A DNA stretch of 64,000 bases. It comes from Rikenellaceae bacterium. Lineage in GTDB: Bacteria > Bacteroidota > Bacteroidia > Bacteroidales > Rikenellaceae. The translations under genes were made by a program, and so were the position numbers. Positions within the stretch are counted from its first letter, which is position 1, and each line of letters opens with the position of its first letter. The notes beneath the pieces were generated by a model, which searched no databases, was not told the origin of the DNA, and was given only the letters and a program-made list of their open reading frames with translations. This document shows positions 27,150-37,224 of the stretch, piece by piece. The stretch spans positions 33,121-97,120 of the forward strand of contig JAGBFQ010000018.1 of assembly GCA_017936385.1 (NCBI GenBank), given 5' to 3'.

Positions 27150-27293
27150 TTTTTGCGACTTTTTTTGATGTGAAGCTTGTTTTTATACTTCAAATACTCG
27201 ATTATTTATGCTCCTTTGTTTGAAATATTGGGAATTTATAATTAATTTTGGGTTGCTTTTAACCAATACTAACAACCTAAAAACTGACACTAT

Positions 27294-28508
27294 ATGGATA
27301 GAAGAGAATTTCTGAAAGCGTTTGCGGCAACAACCGCGTTCTCGGTGCTCAATCCGCTGGAGGCCGTCTCGGCTGAGGAGAAACGTAACAGACCTTTGAA
27401 GGTCGGATTCATCGGTACGGGCGCACGAGGTACGGCCGTAATCACCGCCATGAGTCGAAACAACAACGTCGAAATTTATGCGCTGGCCGACCTTTTCCGC
27501 GACCGCATCGACAAGGTTCTCCCGCACCTCAACAGCCTCAATAAAGCCAAAGGTTTGGGCCCCGTGGCCGAGGAGAATATCTACGTGGGTGGCAAGGCCT
27601 ACAAACAACTGCTCAAGGACCGCGACGTGGATTTGGTAATCATTTCAACACCGGCATACGCCCATCCCGAGATTTTCGAGGCGGCGGTCAAGGCTCGCAA
27701 GCACGTCTATTGTGAGAAGCCTTCGGCACCGGATGTTTACGGTACACTCCAGATGAGGGATTGCGCGCGCAAGGCCAAAGGCTTGTCGCTGGTCATGGGA
27801 TTCCAGGTGCGCCACGCATCGGCCTACGACGAGATGATTCGCCGTATTCACGCAGGCGACATCGGTGAGGTGGTGACCGCACAACTATATTATAATAGTA
27901 GCGGCGGCGCAGGTAAGGCTCCTGCGGTGGAGGACGACGAGTTCCGTATTCGTCACCACTTCCAATATCTGGCTATGTCGGGAGGTATCCTCAATGACCA
28001 GGGAATTCACATTTTGGACATCTGTAACACGGTACTTAAGGCAACTCCCGAATACGCCATTGCGCTGGGTAACGACAAAGGCAAACGTTATGAATTTGGC
28101 GACACGCTGACCAACTACCACTGTGTGTATGGCTACCCGAACGATGTGAATGTGTCGATTCAGTCGTTGCAAATTGGCGATAAGTTTGGCGACGTGTGCG
28201 CCCGTTTCTTCGGTACTAAGGGTATGGCCGAGGCTCACTACACGGGTGGCGTGTTCATTACGGGCCCCAATAAGTGGGATTCGAACAACAACAATGCGCT
28301 GTCGGATGCCAGCAAAAACAAGACCGTCAACTTCATTGAGAGTATTACCAGCGGTAACTATATCAACGAGATAGAGGATGCCTGCAACTCGACACTCACG
28401 GCAATGCTCGGACGCGAGGCTGCGCTGAAAGATGGCCGCATAACTTGGGACGAGATGTTGCGCGAGAAACAACGCTACGGTGACCAACCCGACTTGTCGA
28501 AATTTTAA
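27294..28508 (+). CDS. Tat-exported Gfo/Idh/MocA-family oxidoreductase
   Basis: 404-residue NAD(P)-dependent oxidoreductase carrying a twin-arginine type signal (MDRREFLKAFAATTAFSVL), so folded export is likely. Rossmann motif GFIGTGARGTAV (about residues 39-50); the family EKP motif is KHVYCEKPSAPDV (about 140); the C-terminal alpha/beta substrate domain follows. Proteins of this type act on sugars or inositols, and a subset (GH109) are NAD-dependent glycosidases; substrate cannot be set here. The exported TIM-barrel gene 23 nt downstream is a common partner, suggesting a joint role in sugar or polyol modification in the periplasm. Confidence 0.85.
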   Translation: MDRREFLKAFAATTAFSVLNPLEAVSAEEKRNRPLKVGFIGTGARGTAVITAMSRNNNVEIYALADLFRDRIDKVLPHLNSLNKAKGLGPVAEENIYVGGKAYKQLLKDRDVDLVIISTPAYAHPEIFEAAVKARKHVYCEKPSAPDVYGTLQMRDCARKAKGLSLVMGFQVRHASAYDEMIRRIHAGDIGEVVTAQLYYNSSGGAGKAPAVEDDEFRIRHHFQYLAMSGGILNDQGIHILDICNTVLKATPEYAIALGNDKGKRYEFGDTLTNYHCVYGYPNDVNVSIQSLQIGDKFGDVCARFFGTKGMAEAHYTGGVFITGPNKWDSNNNNALSDASKNKTVNFIESITSGNYINEIEDACNSTLTAMLGREAALKDGRITWDEMLREKQRYGDQPDLSKF

Positions 28509-28531
28509 ATACTGTATTAAACTTTAGAACT

Positions 28532-29422
28532 ATGAAACGAATATTCCGAATGATACTTTGCGCGGTGGCTGTATTGAGCCTTTCGAGCGCAACGGCACAA
28601 GATGTGCAAGTGGGCCTGCTGGGTGGAGTGGGCAAGGACCCCGAGGCCACTTTCAAGAAACTGCACGACGCAGGTTTTAAGTATTGCCAAATCGGTTTCG
28701 GCCTTGATTGGGGCGAGGATATGGCAAAGACGCTCAAGAAGTTGTCGAAACAGTATGATGTTAAAATCAGCACCATGATGTATTGCACGCCCGGCGGACG
28801 TTGGAACTTCTTGGAAGGCCCCACAACCATCGGACTCGTGCCGCCCGTCAATCGTATCAAGTATATGGATACCTATAAAAAAGCTATCGACTTCTGTGCC
28901 ATGGCCGACATTCCGGCTATGCACTCGCACTTCGGTTTTATCCCCGAGGAGCCTAATTGTGAGCTGTATGCGAGTTTTATCGAGTGTATGAGGGAGTTGT
29001 GCCAATATGCCAAAGATAGGGGAGTGATGGTGTTCTGCGAAACGGGACAGGAAACCGCAACTACGCTGATTCGCGCCATTCATGACATCGGTACGGGCAA
29101 TATTTTCGTCAACTGCGACGTTGCAAATATGGTTCTTTATGGTAAGGGTAACCCCGTGGATGCGGTTCGTCAGTTTGGCCCGCTGCTCAAGGAGTTGCAC
29201 GCCAAGGATGGCAAATATCCCACCAATCCCTACTATCTGGGACGCGAAACCAAAATTCCTGAGGGTGATGTGAATTTTCCGGAGTTGGTTAAGGCGCTCA
29301 AAGAGATTGGTTTCAAGGGTGTGATGACCATCGAGTGCGAACTTCGTGGTGATAACTCGGCATACGTGCTGGAGACCAAAAAGTACCTCGAGGAGTTGGT
29401 TCGCCAAACTTACGGCCAATAG
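28532..29422 (+). CDS. Exported sugar phosphate isomerase/epimerase-like TIM barrel
   Basis: 296 residues with a Sec signal (MKRIFRMILCAVAVLSLSSATAQ) followed by an AP-endonuclease-2-type TIM barrel of the xylose-isomerase-like superfamily. Likely metal ligands are in MHSHFGFIPEE, VMVFCETGQE, FVNCDVANM, ELHAKDGKY and MTIECELRG. Partner of the Gfo/Idh/MocA protein upstream, same operon, followed by a strong terminator. Export means the substrate is unlikely to be a phosphorylated metabolite despite the family name. Activity is not assignable. Confidence 0.8.
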   Translation: MKRIFRMILCAVAVLSLSSATAQDVQVGLLGGVGKDPEATFKKLHDAGFKYCQIGFGLDWGEDMAKTLKKLSKQYDVKISTMMYCTPGGRWNFLEGPTTIGLVPPVNRIKYMDTYKKAIDFCAMADIPAMHSHFGFIPEEPNCELYASFIECMRELCQYAKDRGVMVFCETGQETATTLIRAIHDIGTGNIFVNCDVANMVLYGKGNPVDAVRQFGPLLKELHAKDGKYPTNPYYLGRETKIPEGDVNFPELVKALKEIGFKGVMTIECELRGDNSAYVLETKKYLEELVRQTYGQ

Positions 29423-29443
29423 TCCGCAGGAGTGCTGACGTGG

Positions 29444-29485
29444 AGTCTGTCTGACGAAAACTTGTCGGACAGACTCTTTTTTTTT
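29444..29485 (+). terminator. Strong intrinsic terminator
   Basis: AGTCTGTCTGAC and GTCGGACAGACT form a 12-bp stem with one wobble, followed by C and at least eight T. Ends the exported oxidoreductase operon. Confidence 0.88.
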
Positions 29486-29517
29486 GAGCCTATGTGTGAA
29501 AATATCGAAAAAAGTTG

Positions 29518-29525
29518 TATTTTTG
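29518..29525 (+). promoter_or_regulatory. Candidate -7 box of pdxA
   Basis: TATTTTTG matches TAnnTTTG, 28 nt before the ATG. The -33 region has no clear TTTG, so support is partial. Confidence 0.45.
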
Positions 29526-29553
29526 GGGTTTGATACCCTTTTAGAAGAATACT

Positions 29554-30645
29554 ATGTGTAGCAAAATAAGAATCGGCATAACTCAGGGTGACACCGCAGG
29601 CATTGGTCTCGAATGTGCCCTCAAAGCACTTGCCGACCCACGTATACTCGAAATATTTACCCCCGTACTCTACGCTTCGGAGAGCGCTGTCGAACTGTAT
29701 CGCAAGCTCGCCGAGGGTGAGGACGAAAGGCTTGAACTACGCAAAGTGGCGTCTGCCCAGCGAGCCGAGGATGGACAAATAAACCTCGTAGTGGTGGAAG
29801 ATGGCTCGAAAATCACTCCCGGACAAGGCTCTGCCGAATCGGGTAAGGCTGCCATCAAAGCACTTCGAATGGCTGTCGAAGATGCCAAAAATGGTTTGGT
29901 GGATGGCCTTGTGACCATGCCCATCTGCAAGGAGAACACCCTTAGCGACGAGTTTCCCTATGCCGGACACACCGGTTATCTGGGCGATGAGTTCGAGGGT
30001 GTACCCACGATGATGATGATTAGCGACACGATGAGAGTGGCTCTGCAAACCACACACATTCCGCTCGACCAAGTTAGGCAAAGCCTCTCGATTGAGGGCA
30101 TTTCGACCAAACTTGTCGAATTGAGAGAGTCGCTTATTCGTGATTTCGGAATCGTCGAGCCGCGTATCGCTGTGTTGTCGCTTAATCCCCATGCGGGCGA
30201 GGGTGGTGTGCTTGGTAGCCAGGAGATTCAGATTATCACTCCCGCAATCCAGGCGGCTGCCGAACAGAAGGTTTATGCCTTCGGACCTTTTGCCGCCGAC
30301 GGTCTGTTCCTTTCGGGCGGCTTTGCCAAGTATGACGCACTGCTGGCGATGTATCACGACCAGGGATTGGCTCCGTTCAAGGCTTTGACACCCGACGGTG
30401 TTAACTATACCGCAGGCTTGGACATCGTACGCACAAGCCCCGACCACGGAACGGCCTACGACATTGCAGGCAAAGGCGTGGCTGACCCTCAAGCCACACG
30501 CAATGCGATGTACGCCGCGGTGGACATCATCCGTTGCCGAGCACGACACGACCGAATGACCGCCAACCCGCTGCCGCACTACGAACGCGAGAAGGGACGC
30601 GATGTATCAATCAGCGAGTTGAAGTTGCCCGAGCAACACGACTAA
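29554..30645 (+). CDS. pdxA: 4-hydroxythreonine-4-phosphate dehydrogenase
   Basis: NAD-dependent, metal-requiring oxidation of 4-phosphohydroxy-L-threonine in the DXP-dependent vitamin B6 pathway. 363 residues. Family motifs: ITQGDTAGIGLE (canonical GDPAGIG, here Thr for Pro), VDGLVTMPICKENT, AGHTGYLGDEF with a metal-binding His, LNPHAGEGG and MYHDQGLAPFKAL with another ligand His, and SPDHGTAYDIAGKG. Alone between a terminator and thrS. A PdxA2-type enzyme acting on another substrate is possible but the length and motifs fit PdxA. Confidence 0.92.
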   Translation: MCSKIRIGITQGDTAGIGLECALKALADPRILEIFTPVLYASESAVELYRKLAEGEDERLELRKVASAQRAEDGQINLVVVEDGSKITPGQGSAESGKAAIKALRMAVEDAKNGLVDGLVTMPICKENTLSDEFPYAGHTGYLGDEFEGVPTMMMISDTMRVALQTTHIPLDQVRQSLSIEGISTKLVELRESLIRDFGIVEPRIAVLSLNPHAGEGGVLGSQEIQIITPAIQAAAEQKVYAFGPFAADGLFLSGGFAKYDALLAMYHDQGLAPFKALTPDGVNYTAGLDIVRTSPDHGTAYDIAGKGVADPQATRNAMYAAVDIIRCRARHDRMTANPLPHYEREKGRDVSISELKLPEQHD

Positions 30646-30661
30646 AAACAAACCAAAAAAC

Positions 30662-30701
30662 GTCCGAGGAGGTTCCTCGTTGTAGCAAGGGACGCCCGGA
30701 C
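30662..30701 (+). promoter_or_regulatory. Structured thrS leader (possible operator)
   Basis: GTCCG (30662-30666) can pair with CGGAC (30697-30701), enclosing a stem CGAGG/CCTCG and the loop-like TTGTAGCAA. No T-run follows, so it is not a terminator. The position just before thrS recalls the tRNA-Thr-mimicking operator of enteric thrS, and the loop contains UUGU, but this similarity is weak. Confidence 0.35.
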
Positions 30702-30733
30702 ACAACCCAAATATTAACTAACAAAACACACAA

Positions 30734-32668
<1,935 letters not shown>

Positions 32669-32684
32669 TAAATGAGAGGAGCGT

Positions 32685-32712
32685 CGCTGCGGGTGAAAAT
32701 ACACTCGCAGCG
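32685..32712 (+). other. Hairpin between thrS and infC
   Basis: CGCTGCG/CGCAGCG with inner GTG/CAC and an A-rich loop, no T-run after it. It sits 50 nt before the infC start; likely an RNA processing, attenuation or stability element. Confidence 0.5.
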
Positions 32713-32762
32713 GCTCGACTCAAACAAGATTATACATTAACTTAATTTAGGAGGACAAAGTT

Positions 32763-33350
32763 ATAGGACCTAAACCTTTTACCGGCGCACCCAACCGTCC
32801 GGCAGGCGCTCCGCAACAACGCGGACGTGTAGTCAAAGAACAACCCAACCGCATCAACAACCAAATCACCGCACCGATGGTTCGCGTGGTTGGTGACAAC
32901 ATCGAAGGTGCGGCTGTGATGTCAATCAAGGAGGCCATCAAGTTGGCTGACGAAATGGAGTTGGACCTCATTGAGATTTCGCCCAACGCCGAGCCACCCG
33001 TATGCCGAATCGCCGACTACCAAAAGTATCTGTACCAACAGAAGAAGAAGGCCAAGGAGATTAAGGCCAAAGCTGTGAAGATGGTGGTTAAGGAGATTCG
33101 TTTCGGCCCCCAAACCGACGACCACGACTACAACTTCAAGTTGCGCCATGCCGAGAACTTTATCAAGGAGGGCGCCAAAGTCAAGGCTTATGTGTTCTTC
33201 CGTGGCCGTAGCATTACATTCAAGGAGCAGGGCGAAATCCTGTTGCTGCGTTTTGCTACCGACCTTGAGGAGATTGCAAAGGTCGAGATGATGCCTAAGT
33301 TGGAAGGCAAAAAGATGAACATGATTCTGGCTCCCAAGTCCAAGAAGTAG
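32763..33350 (+). CDS. infC: Translation initiation factor IF-3 with AUA start codon
   Basis: IF-3 controls start-codon fidelity and subunit dissociation. The first in-frame ATG (32877) lies inside the N-domain, after the conserved [18 protein letters not shown]; the frame is open back to a TAG at 32748, and in that stretch there is no ATG, GTG, TTG or CTG. AGGAGG at 32749-32754 is an unusually strong Shine-Dalgarno for this phylum, and the codon 8 nt after it is ATA at 32763. That start gives 195 residues beginning (M)[17 protein letters not shown]. Non-AUG starts let IF-3 repress its own synthesis in enteric bacteria (AUU). The remaining domains are ordinary: [14 protein letters not shown] and the C-domain [13 protein letters not shown]. 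rpmI and rplT do not follow. Confidence 0.9.
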   Translation: MGPKPFTGAPNRPAGAPQQRGRVVKEQPNRINNQITAPMVRVVGDNIEGAAVMSIKEAIKLADEMELDLIEISPNAEPPVCRIADYQKYLYQQKKKAKEIKAKAVKMVVKEIRFGPQTDDHDYNFKLRHAENFIKEGAKVKAYVFFRGRSITFKEQGEILLLRFATDLEEIAKVEMMPKLEGKKMNMILAPKSKK

Positions 33351-33401
33351 ACACGGCCTGAGGTGCCGATAGAGCCAAATCATTTCCACGAAAATCCATT
33401 T

Positions 33402-33427
33402 GACAAGTCTGCTGTGGCAGGCTTGTC
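33402..33427 (+). other. Hairpin downstream of infC
   Basis: GACAAGTCTGC and GCAGGCTTGTC pair over 11 bp with one wobble and a TGTG loop. A G-rich stretch, not T, follows, so it is a poor intrinsic terminator. The usual rpmI-rplT genes are absent from this interval (33351-33498). Confidence 0.5.
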
Positions 33428-33442
33428 GGGTGGGTATTTGTT

Positions 33443-33450
33443 TATATTTG
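33443..33450 (+). promoter_or_regulatory. Candidate -7 box for queA
   Basis: TATATTTG matches TAnnTTTG 48 nt before the queA ATG. An upstream TTG is present but the spacing (17) is short. Confidence 0.5.
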
Positions 33451-33498
33451 ACATCCGTAGCAAGGGTGGATGATGATGTGAGCGTAAAGTGAATAATT

Positions 33499-34743
33499 AT
33501 GCAAGAAATCAAGATAGAGGAGTTTAACTACGACCTGCCAGACCATAGAATCGCCAAGTTTCCGGTGGAGAATCGCGCCGAGTCGAAATTGCTGGTGAGG
33601 GCTGCCGATGGAACGATTAGCCACACGGTGTTTAATCGCATCGGAGAACGGTTGCCAGAGGGTACAATGCTGGTTTTCAATAACACCCGCGTGGTGAGAG
33701 CGCGTGTGATTATGCATAAGCCGACGGGTGCCCGCGTTGAGGTGTTGTGCTTAGAGCCGTGCGAACCGGCTGATTATGAGAGAGCCTTTGCCGCGCGAGG
33801 TGAATGTAAGTGGCACTGCATTGTGGGAGGCCTCAAGAAGTGGAAAGAGGGCCCGGTGCAAATTCCGTTTGAGGATGGTGACCAAAGTTACACCCTGCAG
33901 GCGTGGCGAGAGGAGCAAACGGATGGTAGTGAGCAGATTGTACGCTTTGAGTGGGACGCCCCGATGACTTTCGGACAGATGTTGGAACTGCTCGGACGAC
34001 TGCCTATTCCGCCGTACTTGAACCGTGACACGCAGGAGGTTGACTATACGCGCTATCAGACGGTCTACTCGAAGTTCGAAGGTTCGGTTGCCGCGCCCAC
34101 TGCGGGATTGCACTTTACACAGGAGGTTATTGAGCAGTTGCGCGAACAAGGGGTTGAAACCGAAGAGGTTACACTGCATGTCGGTGCGGGAACTTTCCTG
34201 CCCGTCAAGGCACAAGATGCAACCCAACACCCGATGCACACGGAGCATTTCGAGGTTAAACTGTCAAGCATCGAGTCGCTGATTCGCAAGAACGGAAACG
34301 TGACAGCCGTGGGCACAACTTCGGTGCGAACTTTGGAGTCGCTGCCGGCACTCGGGTTCAGAGTACTGACCGAGGGTAACCCGCACGTCGAACGAGTTAT
34401 TGGACAATTTGAATTGTATGACATTCCCACCGAGAGGACGGGTGTGGAGTTGTTGCAGGCTTTGGCCGACTACATGCGAAACAATGGAGTCGAGACGCTC
34501 AAAGCCGCAACGCGCATTATGATAGTTCCCTCGTTTAAGTTCCGAGTGGTCAATCAGATAATCACCAATTTCCACCAACCTAAAAGTACGTTGCTGTTGC
34601 TTATCAGTGCTTTTATCGGCGAGGAGTGGCGCAAGGTTTATCGTTATGCCATGGATAACGATTTCAGATTCTTGAGCTACGGCGATAGCAGCCTGCTTTT
34701 CGGACAGAATCAAGGCGCGAATTTTGAAGTGTCCGAAAAATAG
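33499..34743 (+). CDS. queA: S-adenosylmethionine:tRNA ribosyltransferase-isomerase
   Basis: Transfers and isomerises the ribosyl group of SAM onto preQ1 in tRNA, giving epoxyqueuosine. Motifs: FNYDLPDHRIAKFPVENR at the N-terminus, LVFNNTRVVRARV, YQTVYSKFEGSVAAPTAGLHFT (SVAAPTAGLHFT) and TNFHQPKSTLLLLISAFIG at the C-terminus. 414 residues, longer than the usual 340-365; the extra length lies mainly in the middle (about 95-150), which is seen in Bacteroidetes members. Precedes dapF in an apparent run of housekeeping genes. Confidence 0.95.
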   Translation: MQEIKIEEFNYDLPDHRIAKFPVENRAESKLLVRAADGTISHTVFNRIGERLPEGTMLVFNNTRVVRARVIMHKPTGARVEVLCLEPCEPADYERAFAARGECKWHCIVGGLKKWKEGPVQIPFEDGDQSYTLQAWREEQTDGSEQIVRFEWDAPMTFGQMLELLGRLPIPPYLNRDTQEVDYTRYQTVYSKFEGSVAAPTAGLHFTQEVIEQLREQGVETEEVTLHVGAGTFLPVKAQDATQHPMHTEHFEVKLSSIESLIRKNGNVTAVGTTSVRTLESLPALGFRVLTEGNPHVERVIGQFELYDIPTERTGVELLQALADYMRNNGVETLKAATRIMIVPSFKFRVVNQIITNFHQPKSTLLLLISAFIGEEWRKVYRYAMDNDFRFLSYGDSSLLFGQNQGANFEVSEK

Positions 34744-34776
34744 TATATCTTTGTTGAGAGATAAAACACGCGGGCT

Positions 34777-35592
34777 ATGATTATACGATTCAGTAAATAT
34801 GAGGGCGCAGGCAACGATTTTGTGTTGTTCGATGCGCGTGAGGGAGAGGCGAATCCACCTGCCGAATTTATCAAGGCTCTGTGCGACAGACACAAAGGTG
34901 TTGGTGGGGACGGAATGATGATTCTCGATATGTCGCCCCATAAGGGTGTGGATTTTCGAATGAGATTCTACAATGCCGACGGACTCGAAGGTACCATGTG
35001 CGGTAACGGCGGACGATGTATCACGCTGTTCGCACACCAACTCGGAATCGGAGGCCGACAGAAAACCTTTGAAGGAATAGATGGCGTGCATAGAGCGCGA
35101 ATTTTGAGCGCCGACGATAACTGCGGAGTAGTTGAGTTGGGTGTGATAGATGTCTGTAAGGTTGAGCTACTCGATGGAGGGGATTACCTTCTGTATGACG
35201 GCTCGAATCATGTGGTTCGCTTTGTTGAGGATGTTGATGCGTATGATGTAGATACCGTCGGACGCGAACTGCGTTATGACCCTCGGTTTGACTACCTGAA
35301 TGGCGTGAATGTCAACTTTGTGGAGGTGGTAGGTGGCGGAGTGTTCAAAATCCGTACATACGAACGAGGTGTCGAGAACGAAACCCTCGCGTGTGGTACC
35401 GGAGCCGTTGCAAGCGCCATCGCTACGCGAATACACACGGGAAGTAATGCCACGGAGTGGAAGGCGCGGGCCCGAGGTGGAGAACTCTCGGTGCGTTTTG
35501 AGGTAGAGGGCGAGAGCTTCCGCAATATTGTGCTGACGGGACCTGCTCGAAAGGTCTTCAGCGGCAAATTGGATACAAGTAATTTCAGATAA
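34777..35592 (+). CDS. dapF: Diaminopimelate epimerase
   Basis: Converts LL- to meso-diaminopimelate for lysine and peptidoglycan. 271 residues. N-terminal FSKYEGAGNDFVLFDAR, the first catalytic Cys in NADGLEGTMCGNGGRC and the second in NETLACGTGAVASA are both present, so the two-base racemase mechanism is intact. Starts 33 nt after queA; the alpha/beta hydrolase starts 4 nt after its stop. Confidence 0.95.
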   Translation: MIIRFSKYEGAGNDFVLFDAREGEANPPAEFIKALCDRHKGVGGDGMMILDMSPHKGVDFRMRFYNADGLEGTMCGNGGRCITLFAHQLGIGGRQKTFEGIDGVHRARILSADDNCGVVELGVIDVCKVELLDGGDYLLYDGSNHVVRFVEDVDAYDVDTVGRELRYDPRFDYLNGVNVNFVEVVGGGVFKIRTYERGVENETLACGTGAVASAIATRIHTGSNATEWKARARGGELSVRFEVEGESFRNIVLTGPARKVFSGKLDTSNFR

Positions 35593-35596
35593 GCAG

Positions 35597-36394
35597 ATGG
35601 AGAAATTTACCATAGCTAATGAGTGCGTGACGCTGGTGACCGACACGGGTCGAGGTGACAAAGTGGTGGTGCTGTTGCATGGCTATTTGGAGTCACTCAA
35701 CGTGTGGGATGAGCTGACAGACCTGATTAAACGCGATGTGAGGGTTATCTCGCTCGACCTTCCGGGTCACGGTGTTTCGGAGGTCGTGGGTGAGGTCCAT
35801 ACGATGGATTTCCTGGCCGATGTTGTGGCCGACGTGTTGTGCCAGCAAGAGGTGGAGCGTGCCACCGTGGTAGGGCACTCGATGGGCGGCTACGTGGCCG
35901 TGGCAATGCTTGAAAGACACCCCGAAATGGTCGAAGGTATTGTGATGATGCACTCGACGCCTTATGCCGACTCGGAGGAGAAACGTGCCAACCGCGAACG
36001 CGAAATTAAACTCATACAATCGGGCAAAAAGGATACCTTGGCGGCGCTGACCCCACAGCAAGGTTTTGCGTCGGACAACGTTAAGCGTTTTCGTGCCGAT
36101 ATCGAGGGCTTAGCCGAGCAGATATACCTGACGGATGATGACGGAATCTGTGCTCTGTTGCGCGGAATGATGCAGCGCCCCGACCGCAGTAAGGTGCTGA
36201 GCCAGAGTACATGCCCCAAACTCCTCGTCTATGGAACCAAGGATAACTACATTAGCCGCGAAGTGGCCGAACGAGTGATTGCCGAGAACCCCGATGCGAA
36301 GGTCGTATGGCTTGAAAATTCGGGTCACATGGGTTTTGTCGAACAGGAGGACGAAGCGGCTGCAGCATTGATTGATTTTGTAACAAATATTTAA
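35597..36394 (+). CDS. Alpha/beta hydrolase
   Basis: 265-residue cytoplasmic alpha/beta-fold hydrolase. Oxyanion region VVLLHGYLES (about residues 24-33), nucleophile elbow VVGHSMGGYVA with Ser at about 97, acid in YGTKDNYIS and catalytic His in LENSGHMGFVE. A cap segment (about 130-200) separates strands 6 and 7. Similar sequences are annotated as MenH-like or esterases; substrate unknown. Co-transcribed with dapF by 4-nt spacing, followed by rpiB. Confidence 0.85.
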   Translation: MEKFTIANECVTLVTDTGRGDKVVVLLHGYLESLNVWDELTDLIKRDVRVISLDLPGHGVSEVVGEVHTMDFLADVVADVLCQQEVERATVVGHSMGGYVAVAMLERHPEMVEGIVMMHSTPYADSEEKRANREREIKLIQSGKKDTLAALTPQQGFASDNVKRFRADIEGLAEQIYLTDDDGICALLRGMMQRPDRSKVLSQSTCPKLLVYGTKDNYISREVAERVIAENPDAKVVWLENSGHMGFVEQEDEAAAALIDFVTNI

Positions 36395-36410
36395 CACTCA
36401 ACACATACAC

Positions 36411-36857
36411 ATGGAAAAGAAAATCGGATTGGCTTGCGACCACGCAGGCTACGAAATGAAAGAGTTTATAGCAGGTTACCTTGATGCTAAAGGTTATGAT
36501 GTTCACGACTTTGGCTGCGATTCGCCCGAAAGTTGCGACTATCCCGATATGGCTCATGCCTTGGCCGAGAGCATCGAGAAAGGCGAGGTTCCGATGGGAA
36601 TCGCCCTGTGCGGTTCGGGTAACGGTATCAGCATGAGTCTCAATAAACATGCGGCCGTGCGTGCCGCTCTGTGCTGGAACGTGGAGTTGGCAGAGTTGGC
36701 TCGTCAACACAACAATGCCAACGTGCTGTCGTTGCCTGCGCGATTTATCGAGAATTCGGAAGCCATTGCGATGATTGACGCATTTTTGTCGACTTCGTTT
36801 GACGAGAGTGCCGAGCGTCACGTCCGCCGCGTAAACAAAATCGCCATCAGCAAATAA
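36411..36857 (+). CDS. rpiB: Ribose-5-phosphate isomerase B
   Basis: Interconverts ribulose-5-P and ribose-5-P. 148 residues, LacA/RpiB fold. Signatures: IGLACDHAGYEMKE at the start, CDYPDMAHALAESIE, the active-site block GIALCGSGNGISMSLNKHA with the catalytic Cys, and RQHNNANVLSLPARFI with the phosphate-binding His region. Ends the queA-dapF-hydrolase run before a strong terminator. Confidence 0.95.
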   Translation: MEKKIGLACDHAGYEMKEFIAGYLDAKGYDVHDFGCDSPESCDYPDMAHALAESIEKGEVPMGIALCGSGNGISMSLNKHAAVRAALCWNVELAELARQHNNANVLSLPARFIENSEAIAMIDAFLSTSFDESAERHVRRVNKIAISK

Positions 36858-36879
36858 CCGTCACGTTTCGGAGAAAGTC

Positions 36880-36925
36880 AGCGCTCCGTAGTGTACCTTT
36901 AGGTATGCTACGGAGCGCTTTGTTT
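36880..36925 (+). terminator. Strong terminator after rpiB
   Basis: AGCGCTCCGTAG and CTACGGAGCGCT form a perfect 12-bp stem with further TAC/GTA pairs inside, followed by TTGTTTTG. It isolates the following FHA/kinase cluster from the housekeeping genes. Confidence 0.85.
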
Positions 36926-36965
36926 TGAGGGTTGGTTGTGTTTTGAAAATGTAAATGTATATCTT

Positions 36966-37169
36966 CTATAAGGAGATATACATTATGGTACAAAGATAGA
37001 AATATATTTCGAAATAGTGTCCATTTGAGCAACAAAAAAAACAAAAACCTACTCAAATCAAATCTATAAATATCCTTTTTTCTTCTGTATGTTTTGTAAC
37101 ACAAACATAAAAAATCCTACTAATACTCTGTTTTTCAACATTTGCCCCCACATATATATCTCCTTATAG
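36966..37169. repeat. Segment bounded by 15-bp inverted repeats (candidate invertible element)
   Basis: CTATAAGGAGATATA (36966-36980) is exactly repeated in inverse at 37155-37169 (TATATCTCCTTATAG); allowing two mismatches the arms extend to about 22 nt. The A/T-rich 174 bp between contains no gene. A -7 box (TATCTTTG) near the left arm points left, away from the gene cluster starting at 37225. Size, arm length and enclosed promoter fit DNA invertons that phase-vary surface genes in Bacteroidales. Each arm is also part of a small local palindrome, so a pair of regulator operators is the alternative. No invertase gene is adjacent. Confidence 0.55.
36991..36998 (-). promoter_or_regulatory. -7 box inside the inverted-repeat segment, pointing left
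   Basis: TATCTTTG on the minus strand, a full TAnnTTTG match, 10 bp inside the left arm. The same octamer is used by the promoter at 58890. No TTTG is found at -33, so promoter strength is uncertain. Confidence 0.45.
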
Positions 37170-37224
37170 GAGAGACGGTATAAAGGTAAGCAAATTTACA
37201 CGAAAATATTTAACAATCAACAAT

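Noticed and set aside
27294..28508. GH109 alpha-N-acetylgalactosaminidase
   Set aside because: The Tat signal and fold would fit, but the EKP motif is that of ordinary Gfo/Idh/MocA dehydrogenases and I cannot show the GH109 active-site signature.
32877..33350. infC starting at the ATG at 32877
   Set aside because: This would cut off the conserved RINxQIxAP part of the IF-3 N-domain, and the strong Shine-Dalgarno lies far upstream at 32749.
36969..36990. AAGGAGATATACAT followed by ATG, as in common expression-vector ribosome sites
   Set aside because: The downstream frame stops after four codons, the match forms part of the genomic inverted repeat, and no other vector sequence is present; it is coincidence rather than contamination.
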